A stretch of 64,000 nt of DNA from Bosea sp. ANAM02 (GCF_011764485.1 NZ_AP022849.1:620001-684000), one strand, 5' to 3'. Shown: positions 43,566-52,070, numbered from the stretch's first letter. Notes: generated by a model from the letters alone, not told the origin. Translations and numbers: made by a program.

Positions 43566-43913
43566 ATGACCGAAAAGCCCCAGAGCTCTGCAGCGGCCGC
43601 GTTGGCGGCATTCTTCAAGGACAGCGACGCTGTTCTGGATTTCGTCAACTCGGAATGCGTCGGGGAATTTCCCTGGGCGATCGCGCAAGGCGCCGATCAG
43701 CTCGTCATCAGCGATGCAGATCGCTCGACATTCGTGCTTATCCGCCCGGAAGCAGGCGGTTTCAAGGCGGAACGCTTCCGCGACCCGCTCTGCATGGTGG
43801 ATGCGGAGATGGTGCCTGACCAGGTCATCATCGAGCGGGCGGATTCGGTCGACGAGGCCTTTTCGGCAGCTAAGGTCGAGCTCGGTCTGTCGTCGGCTGC
43901 GCTGAAAGCCTGA
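43566..43913 (+). CDS. Small hypothetical protein heading the family operon
   Basis: 115-aa acidic protein (MTEKPQSSAAAALAAFFKDSD) with AAGGAGAG 8-15 bases before the ATG at 43566. A frame extension to 43503 has no ribosome site. A compact alpha/beta pattern (DQLVISDADRSTFVLIRPEAGGFKAERFRD). Only 2 bases separate it from copy 3 of the LxxL-tail family, so it heads a four-gene operon. No family recognised. Confidence 0.6.
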   Translation: MTEKPQSSAAAALAAFFKDSDAVLDFVNSECVGEFPWAIAQGADQLVISDADRSTFVLIRPEAGGFKAERFRDPLCMVDAEMVPDQVIIERADSVDEAFSAAKVELGLSSAALKA

Positions 43914-43915
43914 CC

Positions 43916-44998
43916 ATGAAGACGCGCAATGTTACCGTGCGATCGGTTTTCCCGCTGACGATCCAGAAGAAGCGCTCGCGCGCGCGTCAGACCATCGGCC
44001 TGCATCGCGACTTCTCGATCGCTGTTCGAGATCTGACTGGCGACGAAGCACCTGTCGCCATGCACCGCGTCGTCGAGCCGCGCGTCTGGAAAAATCCATC
44101 GGTCACCATTCGCGCTGTGAACGGAATGCCCTTTGGCTTGATTGGCGGCCGCCACCTCGACGATCACCATCTTCACAACCTGAGCATTGGGGATCCGAGC
44201 GGCCTGTCGCTTCTGGGAAACATCACAGATCCAGAGCGCACGCCGAAGGACACCTACGAGACGATGCCCTTCGACATCGACAAGGTCTTCTATGACGGGG
44301 AAGACGACCATCTTCGTCGCATCGAGAAAGGCTTCGAGGCCCTCGCTTTCATCGATGGCAAGCTCCACAAAACGACGCCGCTTCCGAGCTACATGGTCAC
44401 TGTGGGCAACAAGACCGAAGTCTCCCTCGACAACGAGGCCGGGCGCCACATGAACTGGCGGACGGCTTATCGTGGCCTGAACTTCAACGCTGACCAGTTC
44501 GACACTGCCGTGAAGCTGGCGGCCGAAATCGCATCCGTGACGCCGGGAGACAAGCGCCCTGGAGTAGAAGCGACGGGAGACTGGGAGATCCTCGATCTCG
44601 CTCTGATCGAGGCCGCGCGTCTGCCGGAGCTGCTGATCAACGCTCGCGCAGCCGTCAATCTGGCGCTCGACGCCGCGAAGACGTCACTCACCCTGCTTCC
44701 CCCAGCGGCCTTCGTAAAGCTCGGCGAGCTCGCCGCCTGCAAAACCGAAATCACGGCTCCAGAGCGGACCCGCGCATTGGCCGGTGTCGAGCGCGCCCGA
44801 AGCCTGATCCACGAGCTTCAGGAGGCTGAATTCGGGGTCTCCCGTCATCATTCCTCGACACGCGCGCACCTGCGCCGCTGGACGGCCGTTAGCCTCCTCT
44901 CCATCGACGCCTGTGAGCCGCCGGCTATGGTGCCCGAGGAGATCGAGTCCGACCCGGATTACGACAGGGCTGTCGAAGAACTCGCAATGCTGAGGTGA
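43916..44998 (+). CDS. LxxL-tail paralogue family, copy 3
   Basis: 360-aa member. N terminus is basic (SVFPLTIQKKRSRARQT) and followed by TGDEAPVAM (about 41-49). Central FEALAFIDGKLHKTTPLPSY (about 141-160). A helical C-terminal third with LLINARAAVNLALDAAKTSL (about 240-259) resembles the VVNARNLLYELKVAFD of copy 4. Ends VEELAMLR, the family tail. Starts 2 bases after the 115-aa gene and is followed after 3 bases by copy 4, forming an operon. Unknown function. Confidence 0.7.
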   Translation: MKTRNVTVRSVFPLTIQKKRSRARQTIGLHRDFSIAVRDLTGDEAPVAMHRVVEPRVWKNPSVTIRAVNGMPFGLIGGRHLDDHHLHNLSIGDPSGLSLLGNITDPERTPKDTYETMPFDIDKVFYDGEDDHLRRIEKGFEALAFIDGKLHKTTPLPSYMVTVGNKTEVSLDNEAGRHMNWRTAYRGLNFNADQFDTAVKLAAEIASVTPGDKRPGVEATGDWEILDLALIEAARLPELLINARAAVNLALDAAKTSLTLLPPAAFVKLGELAACKTEITAPERTRALAGVERARSLIHELQEAEFGVSRHHSSTRAHLRRWTAVSLLSIDACEPPAMVPEEIESDPDYDRAVEELAMLR

Positions 44999-45001
44999 GA
45001 T

Positions 45002-45976
45002 GTGCTCGCCCATGCCTCCATCCCGCTCAACGTGACCTACGTCCCGTATCGAGCGAGAAACCCGCAGACGATCTCAACCCTGGCGTCAGCACCTCTGATG
45101 CTGCGCGAGTTCTCGTCTGAGGAGGCGCCGGTCGCGGTCACCATGGAGCACCATCGGCGACCAGGCCTGAAGTATGTTCGCCGTCTCCGGGGGACATCGC
45201 TCTTCGCTCCGGTCGCCGCGAAGGCGGGCATCCCTCCACTCAGCGCATCCGATCTGAAGGCGCGCCTGGCCGATCCAGCCTGGGTCGCCCGCTTTCTCCA
45301 GTGGGAACACAAGGAAGGCGATTCCACGCTGCCAGCCAAGCTTAGGCGCGTCATCGACGACGGAAGCGAGCACCTGCGCTCGGCGACGGCGGCGCTCTCT
45401 CGGATCTTGATCATCGACGGTTTCGCCTACAGGCCTGCCCTCGAACCCGCTTTCGTCATCAGGAGCTTCCTGGGCACCTGGTCGGCCGACACAGCCGCAC
45501 CGCTGCAGCGGCGAAACGCCTCAGTTGGAGTTCATTTCAGCATCCGGCGCTCCGGCGCGTGCCTTGAGGCGCTTCGGGAGATGGCCCTGGCCAAGGGCGA
45601 GGTTCACAACGAACAAATGCCTCCGGTCGAGTTTCTAGCGGATCCATGCTGGCCCATGTTCCCCGAGGCGGTGGTCAACGCGAGGAACCTTCTCTACGAG
45701 CTGAAGGTCGCCTTCGACAGGTACACCGCCGATTACGTTATGGGGCTGGAAAACTTCGCAGAATCCACGGCGATCGAGCGCAAGCTTCAGAGTGCACTTT
45801 CCTCCGATGCTGGTGAGGATCTCCCCGCCGAGGCGATTTCGCTCGCCGAATCGGTGCTCCGCGACAACCCGGCGCTCGACGGTTCAAAGATAACCCCGCT
45901 CATCAAATCAGTTTCTGACAGCGTCGACTTCGTCACTCACGACGAAGCGCCCGAACTCGCGGATCTTGCTCCATGA
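45002..45976 (+). CDS. LxxL-tail paralogue family, copy 4
   Basis: 324-aa member (shortest). N terminus LNVTYVPYRARNPQT resembles copies 5 and 6 (GYRYPVTYVARGGRT, GAAYRAKRARNPQH). Family motifs SSEEAPVAV (about 39-47) and RILIIDGFAYRPALEPAF (about 135-152). Tail APELADLAP. GTG start at 45002, four bases after the copy 3 stop; its stop overlaps the start of copy 5 (ATGA, 45973-45976). Function unknown. Confidence 0.7.
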   Translation: MLAHASIPLNVTYVPYRARNPQTISTLASAPLMLREFSSEEAPVAVTMEHHRRPGLKYVRRLRGTSLFAPVAAKAGIPPLSASDLKARLADPAWVARFLQWEHKEGDSTLPAKLRRVIDDGSEHLRSATAALSRILIIDGFAYRPALEPAFVIRSFLGTWSADTAAPLQRRNASVGVHFSIRRSGACLEALREMALAKGEVHNEQMPPVEFLADPCWPMFPEAVVNARNLLYELKVAFDRYTADYVMGLENFAESTAIERKLQSALSSDAGEDLPAEAISLAESVLRDNPALDGSKITPLIKSVSDSVDFVTHDEAPELADLAP

Positions 45977-47013
45977 CCAAGCGAACGGTTGCCATCGGCT
46001 ATCGCTATCCCGTGACCTACGTGGCTCGGGGCGGCCGAACCGCGAAGACGGCGCTGATCAACAGCACCTTCGACATGGAGATCCCTTGGCTCTCCAAAGA
46101 GGATGCTCCCATCGCGCTCACGATTCATGACAAGGGAGGGCACTCGATGACGCGAAGGGCGTTTAAGGGGCACTGCTATCACAGCCCCTTCATGGTGGAT
46201 CGTCTCCACGGTCCTGACCTGGTCAACTCGCTACGCCTGCCCGCGACGACCCACACCATCCTTCAGTACATGCTGCCGAACTCGGTCTATCACTGGCTGG
46301 GTGACGGCAACGCATTCGATGTCCTTCCGCTTGAGACGGCCCGGGTCCTCTCGGACCGCCAACAGGAGGTCGAGGCCGCTGTGCGCAGGGCGTTCGCGAA
46401 AGTCGCGATCATCGATGAGCGGGTCCACGTTCGGCGCCGCCAACCCATGATCGCCGTGACGCTCGCCAACACCAAGAGCGGGTCTCGCAAGCTCTACGCG
46501 TCCACCAGGATCGAAATGCGAAATACGGGTGATCGGGCGATCGAATTCCAGTTTCGCCCAGAGCGCCTGGAGGATGCTCGCCGGTTCTACAAGGCTTGGG
46601 CAAAGGGCGAAATCTACGACGATCTCACGGTCACCGGCGTCGACCGCGATACGGATTTGCTGCCGCCGGCCTCAGAGGCCCTCGTAAATACCGAGGCGGC
46701 CGCCAACCGGATGCTCACGCTCCTTTCGAACTTCATCGGCCACTTCCCCGACGATGGCTATCAGCTGCTCGCGCGCGTTGGGCGGGCGCATAACCTCGCG
46801 GTGAACGACGACTCGTCCAGCATCCCGCTGCTTTTGTCCGCTATGGACGACCTTGAGGCCTCGAAGTGCTTCTCGGACGACATGTTCTGGGCGCGCACCG
46901 AATTGGAATTCTGGATGCCGATTTTCCGAGACGCAGTCACGAACTCGATCGATTATCCAGAGCTCGCTTTCGGCCGATCAGACGACCCGGATCTCGCTCT
47001 CCTCACGCCTTGA
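45973..47013 (+). CDS. LxxL-tail paralogue family, copy 5
   Basis: 346-aa member, last gene of the 43566-47013 operon. Motifs SKEDAPIAL (about 41-49), VAIIDERVHVRRRQPMI (about 145-161) and tail DPDLALLTP. C-terminal third holds LVNTEAAANRMLTLLSNFIGH, as in copies 3 and 4. It runs 11 bases into the 3' end of the convergent broken adk gene. No catalytic motif. Function unknown. Confidence 0.7.
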   Translation: MTKRTVAIGYRYPVTYVARGGRTAKTALINSTFDMEIPWLSKEDAPIALTIHDKGGHSMTRRAFKGHCYHSPFMVDRLHGPDLVNSLRLPATTHTILQYMLPNSVYHWLGDGNAFDVLPLETARVLSDRQQEVEAAVRRAFAKVAIIDERVHVRRRQPMIAVTLANTKSGSRKLYASTRIEMRNTGDRAIEFQFRPERLEDARRFYKAWAKGEIYDDLTVTGVDRDTDLLPPASEALVNTEAAANRMLTLLSNFIGHFPDDGYQLLARVGRAHNLAVNDDSSSIPLLLSAMDDLEASKCFSDDMFWARTELEFWMPIFRDAVTNSIDYPELAFGRSDDPDLALLTP

Positions 47014-47414
47014 TGCGGGCCACCACGGCGGTGCTGATGGCCTCATGAACATCCGCCGCCGGCATCATGCCGTCGACGTTGATGAGGAGCCCGCGGGCGG
47101 CGAAGAACGCGCCAACGGGCTCCGTCAGCTCGCGCCAGATGCGCAGCCGGTCGACAACCACATCTGGATCGTCATCAGCCCTCTTGGCCTCACCGGCGGC
47201 AATCGCCGCGCCTGCCCGAGCAGCGACACGCCGGACGACTTCCGCCTCGTCCACGTCGATTTGAACGACCGCGTCGAGAGGACGAGACACCTCGCTAAGA
47301 ATGTCCAGGCACAGCTCGGCCTGCGCCAAATTCCTTGGGAAACCGTCTAGAATGAAGCCTTCGCCCGGGTGCTTGGCGAGCCAGTCCCGGACGATTTTCC
47401 CGCTGAGCTCGTCG

Positions 47415-47423
47415 CTAACAAAG
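47415..47423. repeat. 9-bp direct repeat, left copy of target duplication
   Basis: CTAACAAAG at 47415-47423, repeated at 48795-48803. One copy belongs to the adk sequence. Exact duplication flanking the insertion, confirmed by restoration of the adk frame. Confidence 0.85.
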
Positions 47424-47429
47424 GGCTAT

Positions 47430-47460
47430 CCGGCATCCGAGGTTGATCCTCGGATGCCGG
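47430..47460. repeat. Terminal inverted repeat with hairpin, tnpB 3' end
   Basis: CCGGCATCCGAGG (47430-47442) and CCTCGGATGCCGG (47448-47460) form a perfect stem with loop TTGAT. The first 19 bases match the other element end exactly as an inverted repeat. On the tnpB strand this lies directly after the tnpB stop, where the guide RNA scaffold of TnpB systems ends, so the hairpin may be part of that RNA. Confidence 0.8.
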
Positions 47461-47479
47461 CTTACGGGAACCTTGGCAG

Positions 47480-48703
47480 CTAGGCTGCCTTGGCGACCGC
47501 GGTTCCGAGACGACGCTCGGGCTGATGCCCCACGTTCACGTCTCCGGGCGGCTTAGCCCGCCCGTGGGCGGCAAGCGCCCGGTTCAAAATGTTGATCGCC
47601 GCGTTGTGGTCGCGGTGCAGGTCAGCACCGCAACTGCAAACGTGACGTCGCTCGGAAAGCGCCTTCTCCACGATCGTCCCGCAGGAGGAGCACTCCAGTG
47701 AGGTGCGACGGGGATCGACCCTGACAACCATCCCACCGGCCCTTTCAGCCTTGTAGGTCAGCATCTGGATCAGACGCGCGGGAGCTGCATCCAGCAGTTC
47801 CCGGTTCAGGCCGGCCTTCTGCTGGACATTTGTGCCAGGCTCGTCCGCGGTTCCCCGCGCTGACCTGGTCATGTTTCTCAGCTTCAGGTCCTCCACCGCG
47901 ATGAAGGCGTAGCGCATCGCCAGCCCGGCCGACACCTCGTGGAGGTGAGAAGTCCTGGCCTGCTGGATCCGAAGCTGGGCGGCCGCCAAGCGCTCCCGCA
48001 CCTTGCGTCTGCGCTTCGAGCCGCGTTTGCAGCGGGCGAGCGCGCGCTGGGCGCGACGGAGCTCCTTCTCGCGCCGCGATCGCGGTCGGATGTTCTCGAC
48101 TTGGCTGCCGTCGCTCAGCGTCGCGAGATGCTCGATGCCAACATCAAGGCCCACCGCACTGTCGGGCGCCGCGTGAGCCTCGGCGGCTGGGACGTCGACG
48201 GCCATGGTGATGCACCAATGCCGGCCTCGCCTGGTGAAGGCGCAGGACTTGATCGACGAGCCTTCCGGGATCTGACGATGCAGGTTGAGACGGAGCCCAC
48301 CAACGATCGGCTTCAGCAACAGCCTGTCCGAGAACAGCCTGATGCCCTTCCACTCGTCAAACCCGAAGCTATTCCACCTAGACCTGGGCTTGAAACGCGG
48401 AAAACCAGGGCTCTGCCCGCGCTTCACCCGAGCGAAGAAGCCAGCCATGGCGTCATCGAGCCGGGCGAGCGACCAGCGCGAGAGCGAGACGGGCATCGAG
48501 GCATAGGTCTCATCGCAGCTTCTGATCTGGGTCAGGGACTTGTTCTGGTCGATCTTCGAGATCGATTTTCCAGCCTTACGCCAGGCCTCAATGCGCTCCT
48601 GCAGCGCTGCGTTGTAGAGCTGCCGCTGTGCCTCAAGCAGCCGATCGAGAGCTGCGTATTGCGCCCTCGTCGGCTTCAATTTGTAGCGGTAGGTCAGCAG
48701 CAT
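47480..48703 (-). CDS. tnpB: TnpB-like RNA-guided nuclease (OrfB)
   Basis: 407-aa TnpB of the IS200/IS605 type (407-414 aa depending on start; ATG 48703 chosen, TTG 48724 possible). RuvC residues are intact: Asp in VGLDVGIEHLATL, Glu in FIAVEDLKLRN, Asp in LHRDHNAAINIL. The zinc ribbon ECSSCG...CSCG precedes the last RuvC motif. The N-terminal HTH_OrfB region (YRYKLKPTRAQYAALDRLL) and basic bridge helix (PRSRREKELRRAQRALARC) are present. All catalytic residues kept, so it is likely an active nuclease guided by an RNA from the element end. It is the only gene of the element that splits adk. Confidence 0.92.
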   Translation of the reverse strand: MLLTYRYKLKPTRAQYAALDRLLEAQRQLYNAALQERIEAWRKAGKSISKIDQNKSLTQIRSCDETYASMPVSLSRWSLARLDDAMAGFFARVKRGQSPGFPRFKPRSRWNSFGFDEWKGIRLFSDRLLLKPIVGGLRLNLHRQIPEGSSIKSCAFTRRGRHWCITMAVDVPAAEAHAAPDSAVGLDVGIEHLATLSDGSQVENIRPRSRREKELRRAQRALARCKRGSKRRRKVRERLAAAQLRIQQARTSHLHEVSAGLAMRYAFIAVEDLKLRNMTRSARGTADEPGTNVQQKAGLNRELLDAAPARLIQMLTYKAERAGGMVVRVDPRRTSLECSSCGTIVEKALSERRHVCSCGADLHRDHNAAINILNRALAAHGRAKPPGDVNVGHQPERRLGTAVAKAA

Positions 48704-48770
48704 CAGGCCCGCGACGTTCCTCAAACGTTCCTGTCGAAGACAGCCTGGTTCCGGGCTTCGGTCAAGAGCC

Positions 48771-48789
48771 GATCAACCTCGGATGCCGG
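48771..48789. repeat. 19-bp terminal inverted repeat, tnpB 5' end
   Basis: GATCAACCTCGGATGCCGG, the exact inverse of 47430-47448, located 5 bases inside the right copy of the 9-bp direct repeat. Confidence 0.8.
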
Positions 48790-48794
48790 AGTGC

Positions 48795-48803
48795 CTAACA
48801 AAG
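48795..48803. repeat. 9-bp direct repeat, right copy of target duplication
   Basis: CTAACAAAG at 48795-48803, identical to 47415-47423; marks the other boundary of the insertion in adk. Confidence 0.85.
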
Positions 48804-49011
48804 CCACCGCCTTCGATCCTACCCCGAACCTCGCGACCCAGGTCGGTATCGGTAGCAGCCATCGCTCTCAGCATCGCTCCGGTGGAGAGGTGCGCGGCTC
48901 CGAGGCGCTTCGACAAAAGCGAAGCCTGAGTCCCCTTACCAGCGCCCGGAGGGCCGAGGAATGCAAGGCGTGCGACACGCATCGGAAGTCGATTCCTGGA
49001 TTAAAGATCCG

Positions 49012-49051
49012 TTCCTTGAGCAAGGCCGTGGATCCGCGCATCGTCAAGGAT
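49012..49051. promoter_or_regulatory. TTCCTT and AAGGAT copies between adk and dam-like gene
   Basis: TTCCTT at 49012-49017 and AAGGAT at 49046-49051 lie in the divergent gap between adk (start 48982) and the Dam-like gene (start 49115). Spacing differs from the 9-base pairs. GTGGATCC between them is also recurrent near other starts. Role inferred. Confidence 0.3.
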
Positions 49052-49114
49052 TGTTTTTAGTTTCGTCCAGCGCTTCCATGATCGCCTCAACGAACACCTC
49101 CCGAGGAGATCGAT

Positions 49115-50011
49115 TTGCTTCACATCGAGCCACCGACAGCCGGGCCCCGGCGCCCGGTCATGCGCTGGCTCGGCGGCAAGTGGGTGCTCGCTCCGCGCAT
49201 CATTGCCAAGTTCCCGCCCCACCGCATCTACACCGAGCCGTTTTGCGGCGCCGCAAGCGTCCTGATGCGGAAGCCGCGGTCCTATGCCGAGGTCATCAAC
49301 GACGTCGACAGCGACGTCTGCAACCTCTTCAGCGTGCTCCGGGATGAGACGGAATCGAAGCGGCTGATCGAGCTTCTCCACCTGACACCATTCGCCCGGG
49401 AAGAGTTCGAGCTCGCTTACGAGCCGGCGGAGGAACGCATTGAGCAGGTGCGTCGGATGGTCGTCCGCTCCTATCTCGGCTTCGGTTCCGAAAGTGCCAA
49501 CGTCGAGGCCAGGACCGGCTTTCGTGCCAACTCAAATCGCTCGGGAACGACGCCGGCCCATGACTGGGCCAACTACCCGGAGGCCTTGCCGGCAATCGTC
49601 GAGCGCCTCAGGGGCGTCATCATCGAGAATAGGCCGGCCGTCTCGATCCTGCGCGCGCATGATAGCGAGGAGACCCTCCACTATCTCGATCCACCGTACA
49701 TGCCGGAGACCCGATCACCAAAGTCTCGGAAGGGTTCCGGCGGCTACCATCGCTATCGCCATGAGATGGAAGTCGGCGACCACGAGGAGCTTCTCGACGC
49801 AATCCTCGAACTAAAGGGGATGATCGTGATCTCCGGATACGCGTCCGCGCTTTACGACGGGAGGCTCGGCGGCTGGGAGCGCTTCGAGATGGATGCTCTG
49901 GCCGATGGAGCGCGTCCCCGCAAAGAAGTTCTGTGGTTGTCGCCGAGCGCTTCCAATGCGGCCCGCCGCCATGCAGCGGGCCCACTCTTCAATCTGGAGG
50001 CTGTCGCCTAG
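49115..50011 (+). CDS. dam: D12-class DNA adenine methyltransferase (Dam-like)
   Basis: 298-aa SAM-dependent N6-adenine methyltransferase of the D12 (Dam) class. N-terminal MRWLGGKWVLAPRIIAKFP (about 16-34) and EPFCGAASVLMRKP form the SAM site; the catalytic motif is LHYLDPPYMPETR (about 188-200). TTG start at 49115 with GAGGAG 6 bases upstream. GATC specificity is plausible by class but not shown. It is an orphan, without a restriction partner. Its stop overlaps the convergent gene stop (CTAG, 50008-50011). Confidence 0.88.
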   Translation: MLHIEPPTAGPRRPVMRWLGGKWVLAPRIIAKFPPHRIYTEPFCGAASVLMRKPRSYAEVINDVDSDVCNLFSVLRDETESKRLIELLHLTPFAREEFELAYEPAEERIEQVRRMVVRSYLGFGSESANVEARTGFRANSNRSGTTPAHDWANYPEALPAIVERLRGVIIENRPAVSILRAHDSEETLHYLDPPYMPETRSPKSRKGSGGYHRYRHEMEVGDHEELLDAILELKGMIVISGYASALYDGRLGGWERFEMDALADGARPRKEVLWLSPSASNAARRHAAGPLFNLEAVA

Positions 50012-50874
50012 CGCATGGCGAAGGCGACAGCCTCGCCCTCTAGGTCCACCGCTCGTCTGGGTTCCGCCATCCGCGGTGCAACCGCCAGAACCGCCGGCTC
50101 GACCTCCGACTCCATGAATGCAGCCATAAAGGGCGGCAGCTGACCGCCGACCAGACCACGGCGCAGTTCCTGCAGCGAACGAACGGTCTGCTCGAACGCC
50201 GTCGGCTCGATGGCCTTGTCATCCAGCGCGCGCGAGAGATGCTCGACAATGGCGTCGAACCGCTTCTCCGCCGTCTCGTTCAAGCGCGCCCCCGACTGCC
50301 GCTGGCGAAGCTGCGCCTGGCCATAGGCGGCCATCAGCCCCTCGCCGGGGGTGAGGAGGCCAGGCACCATGCGCAGAAGGCTGAGCACCTGCTCGTCGAA
50401 CGTCTTCTGAGCGCGTGGTGAGGGGCCGTTCGAGATCTCGGCACGGCGGGCGCCGAGCAGGGTATCTCCGAGATCGCTGCCATGCAGCTCGACCCGGCCG
50501 GCGCCGATTGTCAGAGGAGCGATCGTGATGCCGTCGAGGTCCCGTGAAATCGTGACAGGAACGGTTTCGATGGTCCGCGTGCCTTCGTGGTCATGGACCG
50601 GCCAGCGGGCCTGCAAGAGGATGCCCATGCCTGTCGCGCGCTGATGGACGATCCCGAGGATTTCTTCGGCAACGAAGGGCTCGGCCTGCGGAGCCAGCGT
50701 CTGCACGGCGCCATCGGCGGTTCGCCGCCAGAGACGATCCCTCCCGTCGATCGGGCCCGAGCCATAGCTGGCTCCATCGAGCCCCTCGGCAACTCTGAGG
50801 GGGCCATGCTCACCCTGGACAGTTCGGAATTCGAGCTTTGCCATATCGGCGAATGCGGGCGACAGGTTCGACAT
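50008..50874 (-). CDS. Hypothetical protein
   Basis: 288-aa soluble protein. The N-terminal half is beta-rich (KLEFRTVQGEHGPLRVAEG, VPVTISRDLDGITIAPLTIGAGRVELHG), the C-terminal half is helical (KTFDEQVLSLLRMVPGLL, FEQTVRSLQELRRGL). It lacks the EAPxA motif and L-x-x-L tail, so it is not counted in the paralogue family although it lies next to copy 6 (57-base gap). No function recognised. Confidence 0.55.
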   Translation of the reverse strand: MSNLSPAFADMAKLEFRTVQGEHGPLRVAEGLDGASYGSGPIDGRDRLWRRTADGAVQTLAPQAEPFVAEEILGIVHQRATGMGILLQARWPVHDHEGTRTIETVPVTISRDLDGITIAPLTIGAGRVELHGSDLGDTLLGARRAEISNGPSPRAQKTFDEQVLSLLRMVPGLLTPGEGLMAAYGQAQLRQRQSGARLNETAEKRFDAIVEHLSRALDDKAIEPTAFEQTVRSLQELRRGLVGGQLPPFMAAFMESEVEPAVLAVAPRMAEPRRAVDLEGEAVAFAMR

Positions 50875-50931
50875 AGGGCACCTTCCTCTTCAGAAGGGAG
50901 CCTTCGCCGCGGCGACGAAAGGCACAACAAC

Positions 50932-51939
50932 TCAAAGCGACAGCGCGTCGAGCTCCGGGTCGCTCGCTGCCGCGATGCGCGGACGGAAGTCCAGGAGGTT
51001 CAGATCGAACGCTCGATTGAATGTCAGCGTCGCGAGCTCGAACTCGGGGAGATGGATTGCGATCTCTCCGAATTGGGCTCGCAGGACCGCTGGATCGAAT
51101 TCATTGGGATCGAAGGCGTCCACCACCTCGCGATATGCGAGCCATGCACGCAGGGCCGGCTTGGTGAGCCATAATCCGGAACTGGTCGGGACAAAGCGGA
51201 CGCAGCTGAGGGTCGAGCGGATCAGCCCGAGTGTCATGTCCGTCTTCAGGTAGTCCGGAATCGCGTTGATCACGCGCAGATTTTCGAGCTCCTCCGAGAC
51301 ACTGACGCGCCCGTTTGGCTTCAGGCTCTCGGCCATGGCCCGAGCAGCCCCCAAATCCGTCAGCATCATGGGGATCACGGCGCCGCCGCGATCGCCCTGA
51401 TTGCGGGGAATATGGTTCATGTGGATCGAGACATTGGAGAGCGACGTCCGACCAACATTGAAGATCGGCGCTCCTTCCACGCAGACCAGCTGCCCGGCGA
51501 CGACGGCAACGTTTTCCCGCACATGTTTCAGCGCGGACGCACGCGCGCTGTCGCGCGTTGTCTCAACCCATTCGACATCCGGCTTATCCGCCTGAAACTG
51601 GGTAAGCGTGGGTGCCTTCAAGCGGCCGAAGAGGCTCGCCGATGGCTTCTCCAGACCTAGGATGTATCCGGGATCCGCAAACTCGACTTGGCCAGTTCGC
51701 TTCATATGCGGCTGGGCCCAAAGCTTCCCCGCCACTCCATGCAAGATGAGCTCGCTGAACTCCGGCCGGCGATACTGGGCATATTGAATGTGGAGCGCGC
51801 CCGGATCATCGAATCCCACGAAGCTTGGAAGATCGATCTCTTCGATCTCCGCGACTTCGACGTGCTGCGGGTTGCGCGCCCGCTTCGCGCGATATGCGGC
51901 CCCATAGACGTATCTGATGAAGGTCTTCACGCCAGTCAT
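50932..51939 (-). CDS. LxxL-tail paralogue family, copy 6
   Basis: 335-aa member. N terminus YGAAYRAKRARNPQHVEV matches copy 4 (YRARNPQT) and the DDPGALHI stretch takes the place of the EAPxA motif. Central NVAVVAGQLVCVEGAPIF (about 157-174). Tail DPELDALSL. Its start overlaps the stop of a small upstream frame by 4 bases (51936-51939). Function unknown. Confidence 0.68.
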   Translation of the reverse strand: MTGVKTFIRYVYGAAYRAKRARNPQHVEVAEIEEIDLPSFVGFDDPGALHIQYAQYRRPEFSELILHGVAGKLWAQPHMKRTGQVEFADPGYILGLEKPSASLFGRLKAPTLTQFQADKPDVEWVETTRDSARASALKHVRENVAVVAGQLVCVEGAPIFNVGRTSLSNVSIHMNHIPRNQGDRGGAVIPMMLTDLGAARAMAESLKPNGRVSVSEELENLRVINAIPDYLKTDMTLGLIRSTLSCVRFVPTSSGLWLTKPALRAWLAYREVVDAFDPNEFDPAVLRAQFGEIAIHLPEFELATLTFNRAFDLNLLDFRPRIAAASDPELDALSL

Positions 51940-52070
51940 CCATCGTTGCTCGTGAGCTCAGAAAAGCCGCCGCTTCCGAAAGTCGCAAATCCGTCGATCG
52001 TGACCTCAAGGCCTTTCGCAGACGAACAGTCAATCCACACGCAAGGCGCGCCCGAAACAAGAAAAAGCAT
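51936..52070 (-). CDS. Possible short leader gene upstream of copy 6
   Basis: A 44-aa frame (MLFLVSGAPCVWIDC) whose stop overlaps the copy 6 start (ATGA). It can be extended to 52154 (72 aa), but then it would overlap the ndk start. Without a ribosome site, a coding role is only suggested by the overlap. It may be a leader or a chance frame. Confidence 0.25.
   Translation of the reverse strand: MLFLVSGAPCVWIDCSSAKGLEVTIDGFATFGSGGFSELTSNDG

Larger units (their letters stand above)
47424..48794 (-). mobile_element. TnpB-only insertion element with inverted ends
   Basis: 1371-bp element bounded by the 9-bp direct repeats CTAACAAAG. Ends carry perfect 19-bp inverted repeats CCGGCATCCGAGGTTGATC (47430-47448 and, inverted, 48771-48789), set 6 and 5 bases in from the repeats. 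At the tnpB 3' side the repeat extends into a perfect 13-bp hairpin (47430-47460, loop of 5). The only gene is tnpB; no tnpA is present, so it must move in trans or is no longer autonomous. A TIR plus a 9-bp duplication is not usual for IS200/IS605 elements, which give none. Family assignment is therefore open. Confidence 0.85.
47003..48982 (-). pseudogene. adk: Adenylate kinase gene interrupted by a TnpB element
   Basis: N-terminal half: start ATG at 48982, MRVARLAFLGPPGAGKGTQ with the P-loop (about 8-16) and the HLSTGAMLR segment. C-terminal half (up to 47003) carries FILDGFPRNLAQAE, VVQIDVDEAEVVRR, KRADDDPDVV and PVGAFFAARG, all adenylate-kinase motifs. Between them sits a 1371-bp insertion with a 9-bp repeat. 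Joining 48982-48804 to 47423-47003 (one repeat copy) gives exactly 600 bases, a 199-aa reading frame with no internal stop in the part I translated, so the gene was intact before insertion. The current 5' fragment ends in a short read-through (FVRHSGIRG). It would have interconverted ATP, AMP and ADP, next to ndk and dcd in theme. Confidence 0.92.

Noticed and set aside
50008..50874. Eighth member of the LxxL-tail family
   Set aside because: Lacks the EAPxA and DG...P blocks and ends AFAMR without the L-x-x-L tail.
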